Assembly (NCBI RefSeq): GCF_001653565.1
Contig: NZ_LYPB01000093.1
Location: 1-64,000, forward strand
Direction: 5' to 3'
Origin: Paenibacillus oryzisoli
GTDB lineage: Bacteria; Bacillota; Bacilli; Paenibacillales; NBRC-103111
DNA length: 64,000 nt
Shown here: positions 7,893-16,467 of the stretch, piece after piece
How the letters are laid out: each line of letters opens with the position of its first letter
Numbering within the stretch: the first letter of the stretch is position 1
Translations under genes and position numbers: made by a program
Notes under the pieces: model-generated
The model's input: the letters and a program-made list of their open reading frames with translations, nothing else
What the model was told of the DNA's origin: nothing
Database searches by the model: none

Positions 7893-8091
7893 CTATTGTT
7901 GCTATTTCGTGACTATAACGTTGGTGGATCCCCTTTTCGCCGAGATTGAAAAACAAATAGACCGCAGTCACCGTGTGGGCTGCAGTCCTATTTATAAAGC
8001 CTTCTTCGACTCATTTCCTATGAGAAAAGGACTCCTACTCTGTCTTCATCACGAGAGATGCTCCGGAAAGTGTCTGGCCAATGTAAATAAA

Positions 8092-8484
8092 CTACACTTT
8101 GAACTGCCTCAACATATCCTGCAAATCAACCGCATCTTGCCTCTGCTGTCGTTACCGCAAGTTCATGACGAATCCAAGCTGCTTTATCCCTCTCACTCAA
8201 ATGTTCAGCAAAGCGCTTAATCCGGTCGTTCAAGGCTTGATCCCCTGTATAGACGGTTATATTTTTCCCAATAAAGTCGTTCACATCAATGGATGTTTCC
8301 CATTCATCAGCAGCTGCGTAGCTTCTACAGAGGGATTCTTCACCCATTGAATGCAATGCTCAAGCGCCCCAGCCTTCACTGCCTCGTCAAGTAAAGTCAC
8401 TGATGCTGCGGCACTTGATTGCTGCGCAGAAGGATGGAAGGCGAAGACTTGTTGTTCTACCCTTAGATTAAGCTTAAACAGCAA
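8092..8484 (-). pseudogene. Decayed hypothetical gene with two frameshifts
   Basis: Three reading-frame pieces line up as one broken protein of about 131 codons. Frame A runs from a TTG at 8484 (LFKLNLRVEQQVFAFHPS) to about 8290; a second frame carries IDVNDFIGKNITVYTG and WIRHELAVTTAEAR to about 8140; then the first frame resumes with QDAVDLQDMLRQFKV and stops at 8092. No good ribosome site precedes the TTG. The protein is not recognised. An Fnr-type palindrome sits about 60 nt upstream, so the gene may once have been anaerobically regulated. The alternative, non-coding DNA with chance open frames, cannot be excluded. Positions 7893-8091 contain no convincing gene. Confidence 0.45.
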
Positions 8485-8544
8485 CCCAAACTATGGTAAA
8501 AATCACACGGTACAGGGTTAAAGCGATTTCTTCCTAGACTAGTC

Positions 8545-8560
8545 TGTGAATATTTTCACA
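8545..8560. promoter_or_regulatory. Fnr/Crp-type palindrome
   Basis: A perfect TGTGA-N6-TCACA (N6 = ATATTT) lies between the end of the germination operon and the decayed gene. On the minus strand the hexamer at the expected -10 spacing (CTTTAA) is poor, so the promoter itself may have decayed along with its gene. No rightward gene is available for it to control. Confidence 0.65.
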
Positions 8561-8643
8561 TTATATTCCATCACTTGTAAGTAGAAATATCACACTCACA
8601 TAACGAATGCACATCTATTCTTACTCTCAGACTAACTGGCCAA

Positions 8644-9735
8644 TCATCCTGCTGTCTTCCTCTGCTGGATTTTCCCTACAATAAGCAGCAGTAAAGGCAA
8701 CCCGATCATGTTGATAGGAAGTACAAATGGAACCCAATAATGGTTCAAATAACTGCCAGTTGCCTCAGAAACATTTTGGGGGATGAAAGCAAACGCCGTA
8801 ACCACTGGGGCAATAAACCATATCATGTTCTTCCAATTGTTCACATGTAATAACTGGGCCGTTCCGTAACTGGCAACAAACATATATATAGACAATTTAA
8901 TGAAAACGCTGGCAATCCAGATGACAACGGCAAGGGCATCCAAATTTTCAATAAAACCGAAGATAGCGATCTTTTTTGTCATTTCGAAAAATGGATACCA
9001 CATGTTAGAGGAGAGATTGACTCCTAACGTTAAAATGACCATGATCATCGATAACAGCACACCAAAACTTGCAGCAATAACCCCCCAAATCACATAGGGG
9101 GATCCCTTGCGGGGCGTAAATAGAAACGGTGAAATCATGACGAATTCAACGGCATGTCCCAAGTAGGACGCGGAGGGTAAAGCACCCTTGAAGATCGCCG
9201 CGGTACCGCTGTCCACATAAAAGGGCAGCAGACGATTCCAGTGAATGTTGCCTAGATTTGAGATCAGAACCACTAATATCATCATAAAAATTAAGGGTCC
9301 CAATATTTCGCTGACCCGTCCAATCCCATCTATCCCGCCAGAATAGGTCACATAGATAACGATCAGAACCATAGGTACTATAATAAATATACCTGGCGTT
9401 GTATTCAGAAGCAGAACGCGAAGCAGATCACTGAATTGGCGCAGAACAATAGGAATGATGGTATACCATTGGACAAGATAAATAACGATGACGATCTTGC
9501 CGAGCCATCTCCCCATAATGGTTTGAGTGAATTGGATGAAGGTCTGCTCAGGATGAAGAAGCACAAGCTTTGTTGTCACCACAGCGATCAGCACGGCTAT
9601 GCCCCCCGCAACAAGCATGGAAATCCATGCATCCTGCTTAGCAGCCTGCAATCCGGACGTGAACGTCATCAGCAAGGTCATGCCTATATCCATAATCGTG
9701 ATCATCCAGAACACTTGAATTCCGCTCACTTTCAT
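8644..9735 (-). CDS. GerA-family spore germination permease (GerAB/GerKB type)
   Basis: A 363-residue protein with about ten membrane helices of the APC-like GerAB family: VSGIQVFWMITIMDIGMTLL, the helix 3-4 stretch IVIYLVQWYTIIPIVLRQFSDLLR, and the C-terminal LPINMIGLPLLLLIVGKIQ. In the spore inner membrane GerAB recognises the germinant and works with the A and C subunits as a germinant receptor. ATG 9735 is preferred over 9744 because AAAAGG lies 9 nt ahead of it. It is the last gene of an A-C-B operon, 23 nt after the lipoprotein gene. The germinant is unknown. Confidence 0.93.
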   Translation of the reverse strand: MKVSGIQVFWMITIMDIGMTLLMTFTSGLQAAKQDAWISMLVAGGIAVLIAVVTTKLVLLHPEQTFIQFTQTIMGRWLGKIVIVIYLVQWYTIIPIVLRQFSDLLRVLLLNTTPGIFIIVPMVLIVIYVTYSGGIDGIGRVSEILGPLIFMMILVVLISNLGNIHWNRLLPFYVDSGTAAIFKGALPSASYLGHAVEFVMISPFLFTPRKGSPYVIWGVIAASFGVLLSMIMVILTLGVNLSSNMWYPFFEMTKKIAIFGFIENLDALAVVIWIASVFIKLSIYMFVASYGTAQLLHVNNWKNMIWFIAPVVTAFAFIPQNVSEATGSYLNHYWVPFVLPINMIGLPLLLLIVGKIQQRKTAG

Positions 9736-9758
9736 TGTTATCATCCTTTTGGGTTTGA

Positions 9759-10934
9759 TTAGCTTTTTTTCAGATGGGCAGGCGACTGAGTTCGGCCGAT
9801 ACGTTGAATTTGGATATCAATTTTCACAGTAAGCGGAATCCCAGGATAGATGTCATTCCATCGCTCCTTGTTTTGTTTCCAATAAGAGGCGTGATGAATA
9901 TGAATGTCATCCCCGAAAGCGAAAATGTCTGCCTTTAACTCCTTTTGTGCGCGATGGAGCGTACTTTGTATGAGTTTTTCCATTTCTCCCGTTAGCTTGC
10001 CCTCCACTTTTTTCATATTTTCCGCTTTGCTCATATCCAATCTTGTATCGTTATCCAACACTCTCACCTTGGCATGAAAGAACACCGTCATTTCGGGCAT
10101 GCCATTATTCATCTTCGAGCTCAAGTTCGTTTTAGCTTGCAAAATATCAACGCCAACGGTTCCCTTAAAGCCTTTCTCTTGTGGTTCAACCTGAGCTGTT
10201 ACCTTGCTACCCTTAAGTTCCCCTCTGTGCCAGAGCAATATCTTTTTTTCTTCTGACGATAAAAATCCGACCAGCTTATTTTCTTGATAAACGGCCGCTT
10301 CATCCAAATTGAATTCCCCCTCTCCACTCTTGTTGGTGAATGCCTTTAGGGCTCCCGTTACAGCGGATCTTCCGAAAGAGGATTGCGCATCCAAAAATTC
10401 ATCCATTTTGACGGATAAACCGAGACCGGTTAATTGCATTTTTTTAAGAGCAATAGCCGGTATAGCTTCCAGTTTGTACTGCGTTTGCAACGCTTCTTTG
10501 GCGGTTGTTCCATTTGCAGTCAGGAAATAACTGTTATACCGGCTACCGGGAAAACGCATCAGTTGATCTAAGATCTGATCTATACCATGTCTGGCGTATT
10601 TTTCCCCAATGATGACCACCCCTCTGTGCCCAAAAAAGATTTGTCGGGACAGTCGCTTCTGCAATTTATGTAAAATATCTGCACCGTCCCTTCCTCTTTC
10701 CGAAATGACCAAGACTGTTTTTTTACCGCCCGTTCTCCCGCCTTGCATGCCACTGGGCATTTCTGTAGGAAGTGCGATTTGCAGTGTTACCTCTGCTTCT
10801 CCATTCTCCGTAAGATCGAGACCGCTGGCGAGCACAAACGCAAGATCGTTAACCTCGCTCCGATCCCAACAGCCCGTCATTACACTGAAACAAAGGATGA
10901 TTGCTATCGCTTTATACCCTTTCATCCAGCTCAT
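9759..10934 (-). CDS. Ger(x)C-family germination lipoprotein (GerAC/GerKC type)
   Basis: The 391-residue product begins with a lipoprotein signal ending in the lipobox VMTGCWDRSEVNDL, the signature opening of Ger(x)C proteins, and continues with FVLASGLDLTE and a C-terminal domain with the family's IQSTLHRAQKELKADIFAFGD helix region. It is the lipid-anchored third subunit of a germinant receptor on the outer face of the spore inner membrane. Start 10934 (MSWMKGYKAI) is chosen because AGGAG precedes it and the signal peptide begins there; an open frame extends to 10994 but would spoil the signal peptide and overlap the upstream gene. Confidence 0.93.
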   Translation of the reverse strand: MSWMKGYKAIAIILCFSVMTGCWDRSEVNDLAFVLASGLDLTENGEAEVTLQIALPTEMPSGMQGGRTGGKKTVLVISERGRDGADILHKLQKRLSRQIFFGHRGVVIIGEKYARHGIDQILDQLMRFPGSRYNSYFLTANGTTAKEALQTQYKLEAIPAIALKKMQLTGLGLSVKMDEFLDAQSSFGRSAVTGALKAFTNKSGEGEFNLDEAAVYQENKLVGFLSSEEKKILLWHRGELKGSKVTAQVEPQEKGFKGTVGVDILQAKTNLSSKMNNGMPEMTVFFHAKVRVLDNDTRLDMSKAENMKKVEGKLTGEMEKLIQSTLHRAQKELKADIFAFGDDIHIHHASYWKQNKERWNDIYPGIPLTVKIDIQIQRIGRTQSPAHLKKS

Positions 10935-10948
10935 TGTTTTCTCAACTC

Positions 10949-12472
10949 CTATTTCGGACGAACACGACTTTGACGCTTGCGCATGACCCACCACGGTGCT
11001 CTTACGAATACATCCAATAGTCCCGATAACTGAAACGGAGCGAGTGGCGACATGTAATAAACACCGAAGGAACGCAGGTTAACGAGATGAATCAGCAGCG
11101 CAATCATAACAAAGCTAAAACCGTACAAGCCGAAAATCCCTGCAGATATCATAAGCGGAAATCGCAAAATACGAATCGCCTGACTCATATTGTTACTCGG
11201 AATCAAGAAGGAAGCGATCCCCGTCAAAGATACGACAATAACAATTGGCGCTGATACGATGCCTGCCTGAACAGCAGCTTGTCCGATCACTAGCACACCT
11301 ACGATACTAATCGTCTGGCCAACTTGTTTGGGAAGGCGGATTCCCGCCTCGCGAATCGCTTCAAAAGCAATTTCCATCATCATAATTTCCACCAATGTCG
11401 GAAAAGGAACCGGTTCCCTTGCCGACGCAAGAGACAAAATTAAACTTGTAGGTATCATTTCCGGATGAAACGTGTCCACGGCAATAAACAAGGAGGGCAA
11501 TGTTAGGGCTATGAAGGTAAACAAGAATCGAAGCCATCGTAAAAATGTCGCAATAATAAAGTTCGTATAATAATCCTCTGCCGTTTGGAATGCGTGCCAA
11601 AACGTAATGGGAGCGATGAGCACCATTGGAGTTCCATCCACCAGAATGGCAACTTTCCCTTCAAGCAGTGAAGCGGACACAACATCAGGCCGTTCGGTCA
11701 TTTGGAGCACGGGAAAAGGTGAATACGGCGCATCACGGATCATTTCTTCCATGTAACCCGATTCCAGCATGCTATCCATATCCAGTTGCGATATGCGATT
11801 TCTCACTTCATCAATCACCGTAGGGGATGCCACGTTTTCTATATAGGCGACAACGACCTCCGTTTGTGAAATCGCCCCAACCAGCTTCTGTTCCATCTTC
11901 AACTGCGGTGTTCGAATTTGTTGACGAATTAAACCCATATTGATCCCGAGATTTTCAATAAACCCAACTTTCGGCCCGCGAATCACCGCCTCCATATCAG
12001 GTTCCTGCAGATCACGATGCAGTTTCCCTTTCATACTTATGGACAGAACCTGGCTTGAAGACTCCACAAACAGAACCACTTGTCCCTTGGTAATTTGCTT
12101 AATCGTATCTGTCTTATTACTAACGATTACTGTCTGTGCTATAGGAAGCAGTTCACTTTTCATCTGTTCAATGAGATCGGTGAATGTATCGGATACTATT
12201 GTTTGATGATTCAAAAGCGGTTTGAATAATTCATCATCCAATTGTTGGGTATTGACCAATTCCCTGAAAAAGACCACCATGCAAGGAATTGAATTAAATA
12301 GATGTACCTTTCTCACTACTAGATCGGAACAATTTGAAAAGGTCTGGTTTAGCCAAGTTTCGTTATCCTCAAGCCTAGTAGATAGTTCTCCTTCAATTTC
12401 ACCTGCAGTTGAAACCTCAAGCTTCTCCGGCTTCATTTTCCTTGGCCAAGGTAGCACTCCTTTGTATGGCAT
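10949..12472 (-). CDS. GerA-family germinant receptor subunit A (GerAA/GerKA type)
   Basis: This 507-residue protein has the GerAA/SpoVAF layout: a soluble N-terminal half of about 270 residues (LNQTFSNCSDLVVRKV; GPKVGFIENLGINMGLIRQQI; VEGKVAILVDGTPMVLIAP-like segment) and a C-terminal half with five or six helices (FLRWLRFLFTFIALTLPSLF; PVPFPTLVEIMMMEIAFEAI, a family hallmark). It anchors the receptor in the spore inner membrane. Being first in the A-C-B operon it is expected to carry the promoter, probably forespore-specific, but I cannot assign one with confidence. Confidence 0.93.
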   Translation of the reverse strand: MPYKGVLPWPRKMKPEKLEVSTAGEIEGELSTRLEDNETWLNQTFSNCSDLVVRKVHLFNSIPCMVVFFRELVNTQQLDDELFKPLLNHQTIVSDTFTDLIEQMKSELLPIAQTVIVSNKTDTIKQITKGQVVLFVESSSQVLSISMKGKLHRDLQEPDMEAVIRGPKVGFIENLGINMGLIRQQIRTPQLKMEQKLVGAISQTEVVVAYIENVASPTVIDEVRNRISQLDMDSMLESGYMEEMIRDAPYSPFPVLQMTERPDVVSASLLEGKVAILVDGTPMVLIAPITFWHAFQTAEDYYTNFIIATFLRWLRFLFTFIALTLPSLFIAVDTFHPEMIPTSLILSLASAREPVPFPTLVEIMMMEIAFEAIREAGIRLPKQVGQTISIVGVLVIGQAAVQAGIVSAPIVIVVSLTGIASFLIPSNNMSQAIRILRFPLMISAGIFGLYGFSFVMIALLIHLVNLRSFGVYYMSPLAPFQLSGLLDVFVRAPWWVMRKRQSRVRPK

Positions 12473-12657
12473 AAGTCTTCACACCCTTTGCGTTTATCCG
12501 TAAGAAGAGGTTACTGAGGGTAGGTAGTATCATTCTCAATTCTTCTTAAAGTTTCTCCCTAAAAAGGGATAAATATCATTGGTATATTTGCCCTAAGTCC
12601 AAGAAATCTTAATGGATAACATATAGCGGTTTTGAAATAGGAAGGATGTACAATAAC

Positions 12658-12750
12658 ATGAGCAAAGGTTTAGTTGGGAAGATCATCGGTTTTTCATGTA
12701 TTGTTGTTTTATCAGGTCTGGTGCTTTATTATGCAGCTTCCTATGGCTAA
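12658..12750 (+). CDS. 30-residue single-helix membrane peptide
   Basis: A short open frame starts with ATG 12658, preceded by AGGAAGG about 11 nt upstream. The product opens MSKGLVGKIIGF, has one hydrophobic helix (about residues 9-26) and ends in AASYG. It lies alone between the divergent gerA operon and the convergent GMC dehydrogenase gene. Small membrane peptides of this sort are common in sporulating Bacillota, but no family is recognised. Apart from it, the 12473-12858 gap holds only the terminator at its right end. Confidence 0.5.
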   Translation: MSKGLVGKIIGFSCIVVLSGLVLYYAASYG

Positions 12751-12812
12751 CAAAATAGCCCCACAACGGATCGTGAGGCACAGAAGCTTTTTTTGGTGAG
12801 GGCCCGAAAATG

Positions 12813-12850
12813 AAAAAACAGGCAAGCAGGATGGTTCACTCCTGACTGCC
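12813..12850 (-). terminator. Rho-independent terminator of the GMC dehydrogenase operon
   Basis: Read leftward, GGCAGTCAGGA pairs with TCCTGCTTGCC (one mismatch, 8-nt loop) and is followed by a T-rich tract (TGTTTTTTC). It lies 9 nt after the stop of the dehydrogenase. Confidence 0.85.
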
Positions 12851-12858
12851 CGTTTCAT

Positions 12859-14565
12859 TTAACTAAAATAGGTTTTGGCTAACTTCTCAGCCATTCGTGT
12901 CGCCAGCGCCTGTGTCGTTAACGTCGGATTAGGTCCTCCAATGCCGTTATAATGAACACTATTATCGGCAATATATAGCCGCTTGACTTGAAAAGCTTCG
13001 CAGTTCGTATCCACCACATATCCCATGCGCATCGTGCTTTCGATATGGAGCAACCAGCCAGCCGGGGTATCCGATCTGATGATGGTTTTGGCACCGGCTC
13101 CCTTTAGGATTTCAGCCGAATGTTTGGCTAATTGGTCGCGCCGTTGCAGCGTTTTTTTGCTGGGGGCGTAATGAACGACCGGAAGCGGTCCGTGTTCGTC
13201 CTTCAACAGCGGATCGACCGTCACCCTGTTGTGATAAAGCGTTTCATCATCCGCAAGAATGAGCATGCTCATCGTTCGGCGATAATTCATCATCAGTTCT
13301 TTGAGCTCGGGACCGACGACCCGCCCGCGGATATTCCATGGTGCCCCCGGCTCTGGGGGGTTCAAGGCATTGTAGCCCGCATCGCTGAAGCCATAGGTCA
13401 CAAATGCGTGTAAGCCTGGACTCAGACCAGAAACCTGCGTGGAGCCAAGCCCTGGGATATCGACTCTGCCCCCGGAGGTGTGGCCGACGAAGGGATCTAC
13501 AGTCGGAATGCCCATAATATCGATCAGGTCCTTTTCGTCGAATACGCCCGATACCCAGTCGAAATAATGAATCGTTAGCCCTCTGCCCACCCATTCGTTG
13601 TAAGGCAGCCCCGAATTCATCCACAGGCGCGGCGATTCAATGCAACCAGCTGCCATTACAACAGCCTTGGCCTTAAGCTCGCCGATTTCTCCTGTCCATG
13701 TATCACGAAATTGCACGCCAGTTGCACGAAGCCCTTCTTTCGGATCGTGCCCCGTCAAAACCTTGATCACAAAAGTATTGGGACGAATCGATACGTTTCC
13801 TGTTTTGAGGGCAAGGGGGATATAGCTAACAAGCGTACCCCGTTTGGCGATTTTGTCAACGGTGGGACCAGCCGTACAACCATTAACGCAATTGCCCTTC
13901 ATCGTGCATCCTTCCATCTCATGCAATTGATCCATCGAATATTTCGGATCCATGAGATGCTCGTTTGGGGGCAGAATCGCATTGGGATGCGGGCGATATC
14001 CCGGGGTTACGACATCGAGCGTCGGAATAAGTGACCAACCTGCCTTCTTGGCCCCGTAGAAAAACAGTTCTTCTTTCGGAGCCATAGGCGCAAACTGAAC
14101 AGGCAGCGTGGCCTCAGCCTTCTCATAATAGGGAACCAGCTCCCGATAACTGATCGGCCAAATATTGTCGACCGCTGAAGGAAAAGCTCGCGGTGATTGC
14201 GCCCAGTAATGCTGCGTCGTTCCGCCGACTCCCGAGAGCTGCCAAATATCGCCCCTCTGCCGCATAACTCGGTGCCAAGGTGTGCGCCGACGGTCGGCTG
14301 GTCCGAAGCGAAATGCGCCGGATATTCCATCATTCATATTATTTTCATAGGCATTGTAGATTTTCTTATAGAGTCCCACATCCAGATCAGCGTGACTGGA
14401 ACTCCACTCTGCACCTCGCGCTCGATTGGGGTCCGGCCACTTGCTGTTCCCATACCATGGGCCCGCTTCCAAAACCAAAACTTTAAGACCCAGTTCACCA
14501 AGTTCCTTAGCCGCAACGGCTCCGCCACCGCCAGACCCGATTACAATGACATCAGCATCAAGCAT
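12859..14565 (-). CDS. GMC-family oxidoreductase, large subunit (gluconate/sugar dehydrogenase type)
   Basis: The 568-residue flavoprotein starts almost directly with the FAD dinucleotide-binding motif GSGGGGAVAAKELGELG and LVLEAGPWY. WQLSGVGGTTQHYWAQSPRAF is the GMC flavin segment, and the C-terminus holds HYNGIGGPNPTLTTQALATR with the active-site His and FAD contacts. The pairing with a subunit 3 gene fits the membrane-linked gluconate 2-dehydrogenase type, which oxidises a sugar, sugar acid or polyol and passes electrons onward; the substrate is unknown. No Tat motif is visible. Start 14565 has AAAGGAGG at 6 nt; it overlaps the small-subunit gene by 8 nt. Confidence 0.9.
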   Translation of the reverse strand: MLDADVIVIGSGGGGAVAAKELGELGLKVLVLEAGPWYGNSKWPDPNRARGAEWSSSHADLDVGLYKKIYNAYENNMNDGISGAFRFGPADRRRTPWHRVMRQRGDIWQLSGVGGTTQHYWAQSPRAFPSAVDNIWPISYRELVPYYEKAEATLPVQFAPMAPKEELFFYGAKKAGWSLIPTLDVVTPGYRPHPNAILPPNEHLMDPKYSMDQLHEMEGCTMKGNCVNGCTAGPTVDKIAKRGTLVSYIPLALKTGNVSIRPNTFVIKVLTGHDPKEGLRATGVQFRDTWTGEIGELKAKAVVMAAGCIESPRLWMNSGLPYNEWVGRGLTIHYFDWVSGVFDEKDLIDIMGIPTVDPFVGHTSGGRVDIPGLGSTQVSGLSPGLHAFVTYGFSDAGYNALNPPEPGAPWNIRGRVVGPELKELMMNYRRTMSMLILADDETLYHNRVTVDPLLKDEHGPLPVVHYAPSKKTLQRRDQLAKHSAEILKGAGAKTIIRSDTPAGWLLHIESTMRMGYVVDTNCEAFQVKRLYIADNSVHYNGIGGPNPTLTTQALATRMAEKLAKTYFS

Positions 14566-15220
14566 CTGAGGCCTCCTTTCCATTGCGTTCAATCGTCAGC
14601 AAGTAACCGCGAACTGCACGATAGCCCTTCGACACTCCAGGATAACCGACTTGACGCCAGCTAACGGGGAAGTATTCCAAAATCCGGCATGTAGGTGTGT
14701 TCAATCGCGTGGAACCGTATGCGGACCATTCCGAATAGAAACCAAACATTGTCCCTCTGTTCAAATAATCAACTATAAATGTAACGAGGCCACCATCATT
14801 TTTGTACGGGGGCGGCAAGCATCCAAGATCGACATCAAGATGCTCCAGCATCGCTAGGACCCTTATCCGATCGCGGCACGAAAGACTGGCGAATGGGCCA
14901 CCTCCCCAAACTACATGCAGCCTGGGATCCTGGGCTTTGCCCGATGCGATCAACTGAGCCGCACCGGCATTGAGAAGCATTGCCGTTGAGGACGCCATAG
15001 GAATATTGGCAAGATAGTACCCCACAAAAAGCGAAAGATTGTGATCCAATTCCCAGATCAAATAATCGTGAATACCCAGTTCTACGGCACCTGCGGCTTG
15101 CTCTGCCCCATATACGGCTACATCAGGCATATTCGGGACTATCGCTTCAACCAACGCAATAAAAGTTGTCCGGATGTGCTCATTTGCCATTGCATCGTAG
15201 GCATGCATGGGGGACATCAT
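14558..15220 (-). CDS. Gluconate 2-dehydrogenase subunit 3-like protein
   Basis: A 220-residue protein of the gluconate-dehydrogenase small-subunit family, recognised by FIALVEAIVPN near the start, the DYLIWELDHNLSLF region, and YYSEW-type aromatic segments before the C-terminus (GFYSEWSAYG; FPVSWRQVGYPG). Subunit 3 stabilises the flavoprotein and usually carries a Tat signal; none is seen here, so this pair may be cytoplasmic or exported by an unknown route. It is co-transcribed with the large subunit (8-nt overlap). The start could also be 15217 or 15208. An Fnr-type palindrome lies about 180 nt upstream. Confidence 0.78.
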   Translation of the reverse strand: MMSPMHAYDAMANEHIRTTFIALVEAIVPNMPDVAVYGAEQAAGAVELGIHDYLIWELDHNLSLFVGYYLANIPMASSTAMLLNAGAAQLIASGKAQDPRLHVVWGGGPFASLSCRDRIRVLAMLEHLDVDLGCLPPPYKNDGGLVTFIVDYLNRGTMFGFYSEWSAYGSTRLNTPTCRILEYFPVSWRQVGYPGVSKGYRAVRGYLLTIERNGKEASDA

Positions 15221-15396
15221 CCTTTCTTCATAACCCTAATCCTTATATATATATAAAATGGAATCAATTATGTTGATGGCCCACCTTATTTATAGATTAG
15301 TTAAATCACTTCTCCTTTTCAAATTCATCCATAGGTTTACTTTGATAAAATCGCATCACCTGTATGTGCAAAATGTCATACTCCCGTAATACACGA

Positions 15397-15412
15397 TGTG
15401 ATACATATCACA
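15397..15412. promoter_or_regulatory. Fnr/Crp-type palindrome upstream of the GMC dehydrogenase operon
   Basis: A perfect TGTGA-N6-TCACA (N6 = TACATA) lies just beyond the doxX terminator, in the 278-nt gap before the GMC operon. On neither strand does the -41.5 geometry give a good -10 hexamer, so it may act from another distance or as a repressor site. Confidence 0.6.
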
Positions 15413-15413
15413 T

Positions 15414-15465
15414 AAAAAACACCTATTCTTTACCCTCCCAATCCGGAGTAGAAAGTATAGGTGTT
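15414..15465 (-). terminator. Rho-independent terminator of doxX
   Basis: Arms 15418-15438 and 15445-15465 pair over 21 bp with three mismatches and a 6-nt loop; read leftward the stem is followed by six T. It closes the doxX transcript, 33 nt past its stop. Confidence 0.88.
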
Positions 15466-15498
15466 AGCAACTATTTAGCATTGAATTATTTCCTCAAC

Positions 15499-16023
15499 CT
15501 ATCTTAATTTGGGTTTCATGTGGAAGCGTTCTAAGATCTTATCCAACCATTTGTGCAAGTACGGAAGAATCAGATGGTCCACACCAAATTTACCTGCATT
15601 TGCGCCAGCCGCTATGATGAAGAATCCCAGGAGAATTAACCATGGATTCGCGCTGACCGTTCCAGCAAACATATACATAAAATTCATCAGTAAGCCGAAG
15701 AAAATGGCTGTTGTCGTCAGAGCACCTATGAGCAGGCCCAAACCAACCAAGAGCTCACCCCAAGGGACCATGACATTAAACCACCCGACATGCGGAAGAG
15801 CGAAGTTTTTCAGAAAAGCAACATAATTTGCATAAACCAAATCTGTCGTTCCGCTTTCAAGAACAGGTTTAGCAATTGCTCCTTTTAGATATCCTGTAGC
15901 GTCGAAAGCTTTATCACCTGTGATCTTGTGCCATCCAGCTACCATCCATTCCCAACCTACATACAACCGGATAATCGTCAACAGCATGGCAGCGTAATTA
16001 TTTCCCCTTAACCACTTCATCAT
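15499..16023 (-). CDS. DoxX/DoxD-family membrane protein
   Basis: A 174-residue membrane protein with four helices and the family features LTIIRLYVGWEWMVAGWHKI at the N-terminus and PWGELLVGLGLLIGALT in the middle. DoxD homologues are subunits of thiosulfate:quinone oxidoreductase, but most bacterial DoxX relatives have no proven activity. The start is set at ATG 16023: AAGGAG lies 9 nt upstream of it but directly abuts the ATG at 16032. It stands alone between its own promoter with an Fnr-type site at -41.5 and its own terminator, so anaerobic induction is predicted. The link to electron transport is inference. Confidence 0.85.
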   Translation of the reverse strand: MMKWLRGNNYAAMLLTIIRLYVGWEWMVAGWHKITGDKAFDATGYLKGAIAKPVLESGTTDLVYANYVAFLKNFALPHVGWFNVMVPWGELLVGLGLLIGALTTTAIFFGLLMNFMYMFAGTVSANPWLILLGFFIIAAGANAGKFGVDHLILPYLHKWLDKILERFHMKPKLR

Positions 16024-16047
16024 ATGAACCATCTCCTTCGTTCTTTA

Positions 16048-16131
16048 TGATTTTATTATAGATCGAAGAAAACGGCGTGTATGTGAAAAAAATCACAGCT
16101 TCCTGCAATTATCTTATTTATAATAATTTTA
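16048..16131. promoter_or_regulatory. Symmetric divergent Fnr/Crp-type promoters (doxX and 16171 gene)
   Basis: The palindrome TGTGA-N6-TCACA spans 16082-16097 (centre 16089.5). A perfect TATAAT lies on the minus strand at 16060-16055 and another on the plus strand at 16119-16124, each 29.5 nt from the centre. Predicted starts near 16048 and 16131 place the same site at -41.5 for both genes. Confidence 0.88.
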
Positions 16132-16170
16132 CCATTGATCTTATATGAGAATAGGGAGATGACTCTTGCT

Positions 16171-16455
16171 ATGAAACGAGAATTCACCGTTCATTTCAAA
16201 GTAATTCACCAGGATAGAAGTTCCCTTTTAAGGGGCATTATTTACTTAGAGGAGAATCAAAAGCCCACTTTAAATGATTATGCACAATGTCTTAAGGATT
16301 GTGGCCATGATGTCATTCTACAAGATAAAGAAAACATCATTTTCAGAGCTTTTAAACCAGATGAAGACCCCTACCTTATTCACATTTTGGAGGAAGACAA
16401 CGACCATATTAGGGATATCGTCATTGAAAATCTAGTTAGAAATCTAATGAAATAA
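16171..16455 (+). CDS. Hypothetical protein, 94 aa, Fnr-type promoter
   Basis: A small soluble protein opening MKREFTVHFKVIHQDRSSLL and rich in acidic residues near its end (ILEEDNDHIRDIVIENLV). No family is recognised; two cysteines (CLKDCGHD) are present. ATG 16171 has AGGGAG 12 nt upstream, while the ATG at 16159 abuts that site. It is divergent from doxX and shares the central Fnr-type palindrome with a perfect TATAAT, so it is probably an anaerobically induced gene. It is followed by a shared terminator. Confidence 0.72.
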   Translation: MKREFTVHFKVIHQDRSSLLRGIIYLEENQKPTLNDYAQCLKDCGHDVILQDKENIIFRAFKPDEDPYLIHILEEDNDHIRDIVIENLVRNLMK

Positions 16456-16467
16456 GCCAAAACAAAC

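Noticed and set aside
7955-7994. Imperfect inverted repeat around ACCGCAG / CTGCAGT
   Set aside because: Mismatches and no T run; too weak for a terminator claim.
7909-8220. 103-codon plus-strand frame across the decayed gene region
   Set aside because: No ribosome site, no recognisable domain, and it opposes the better-supported minus-strand remnant.
12520-12570. Possible forespore (sigma-G) promoter before the gerA operon
   Set aside because: GATACTA resembles a -10 but the -35 at proper spacing does not fit.
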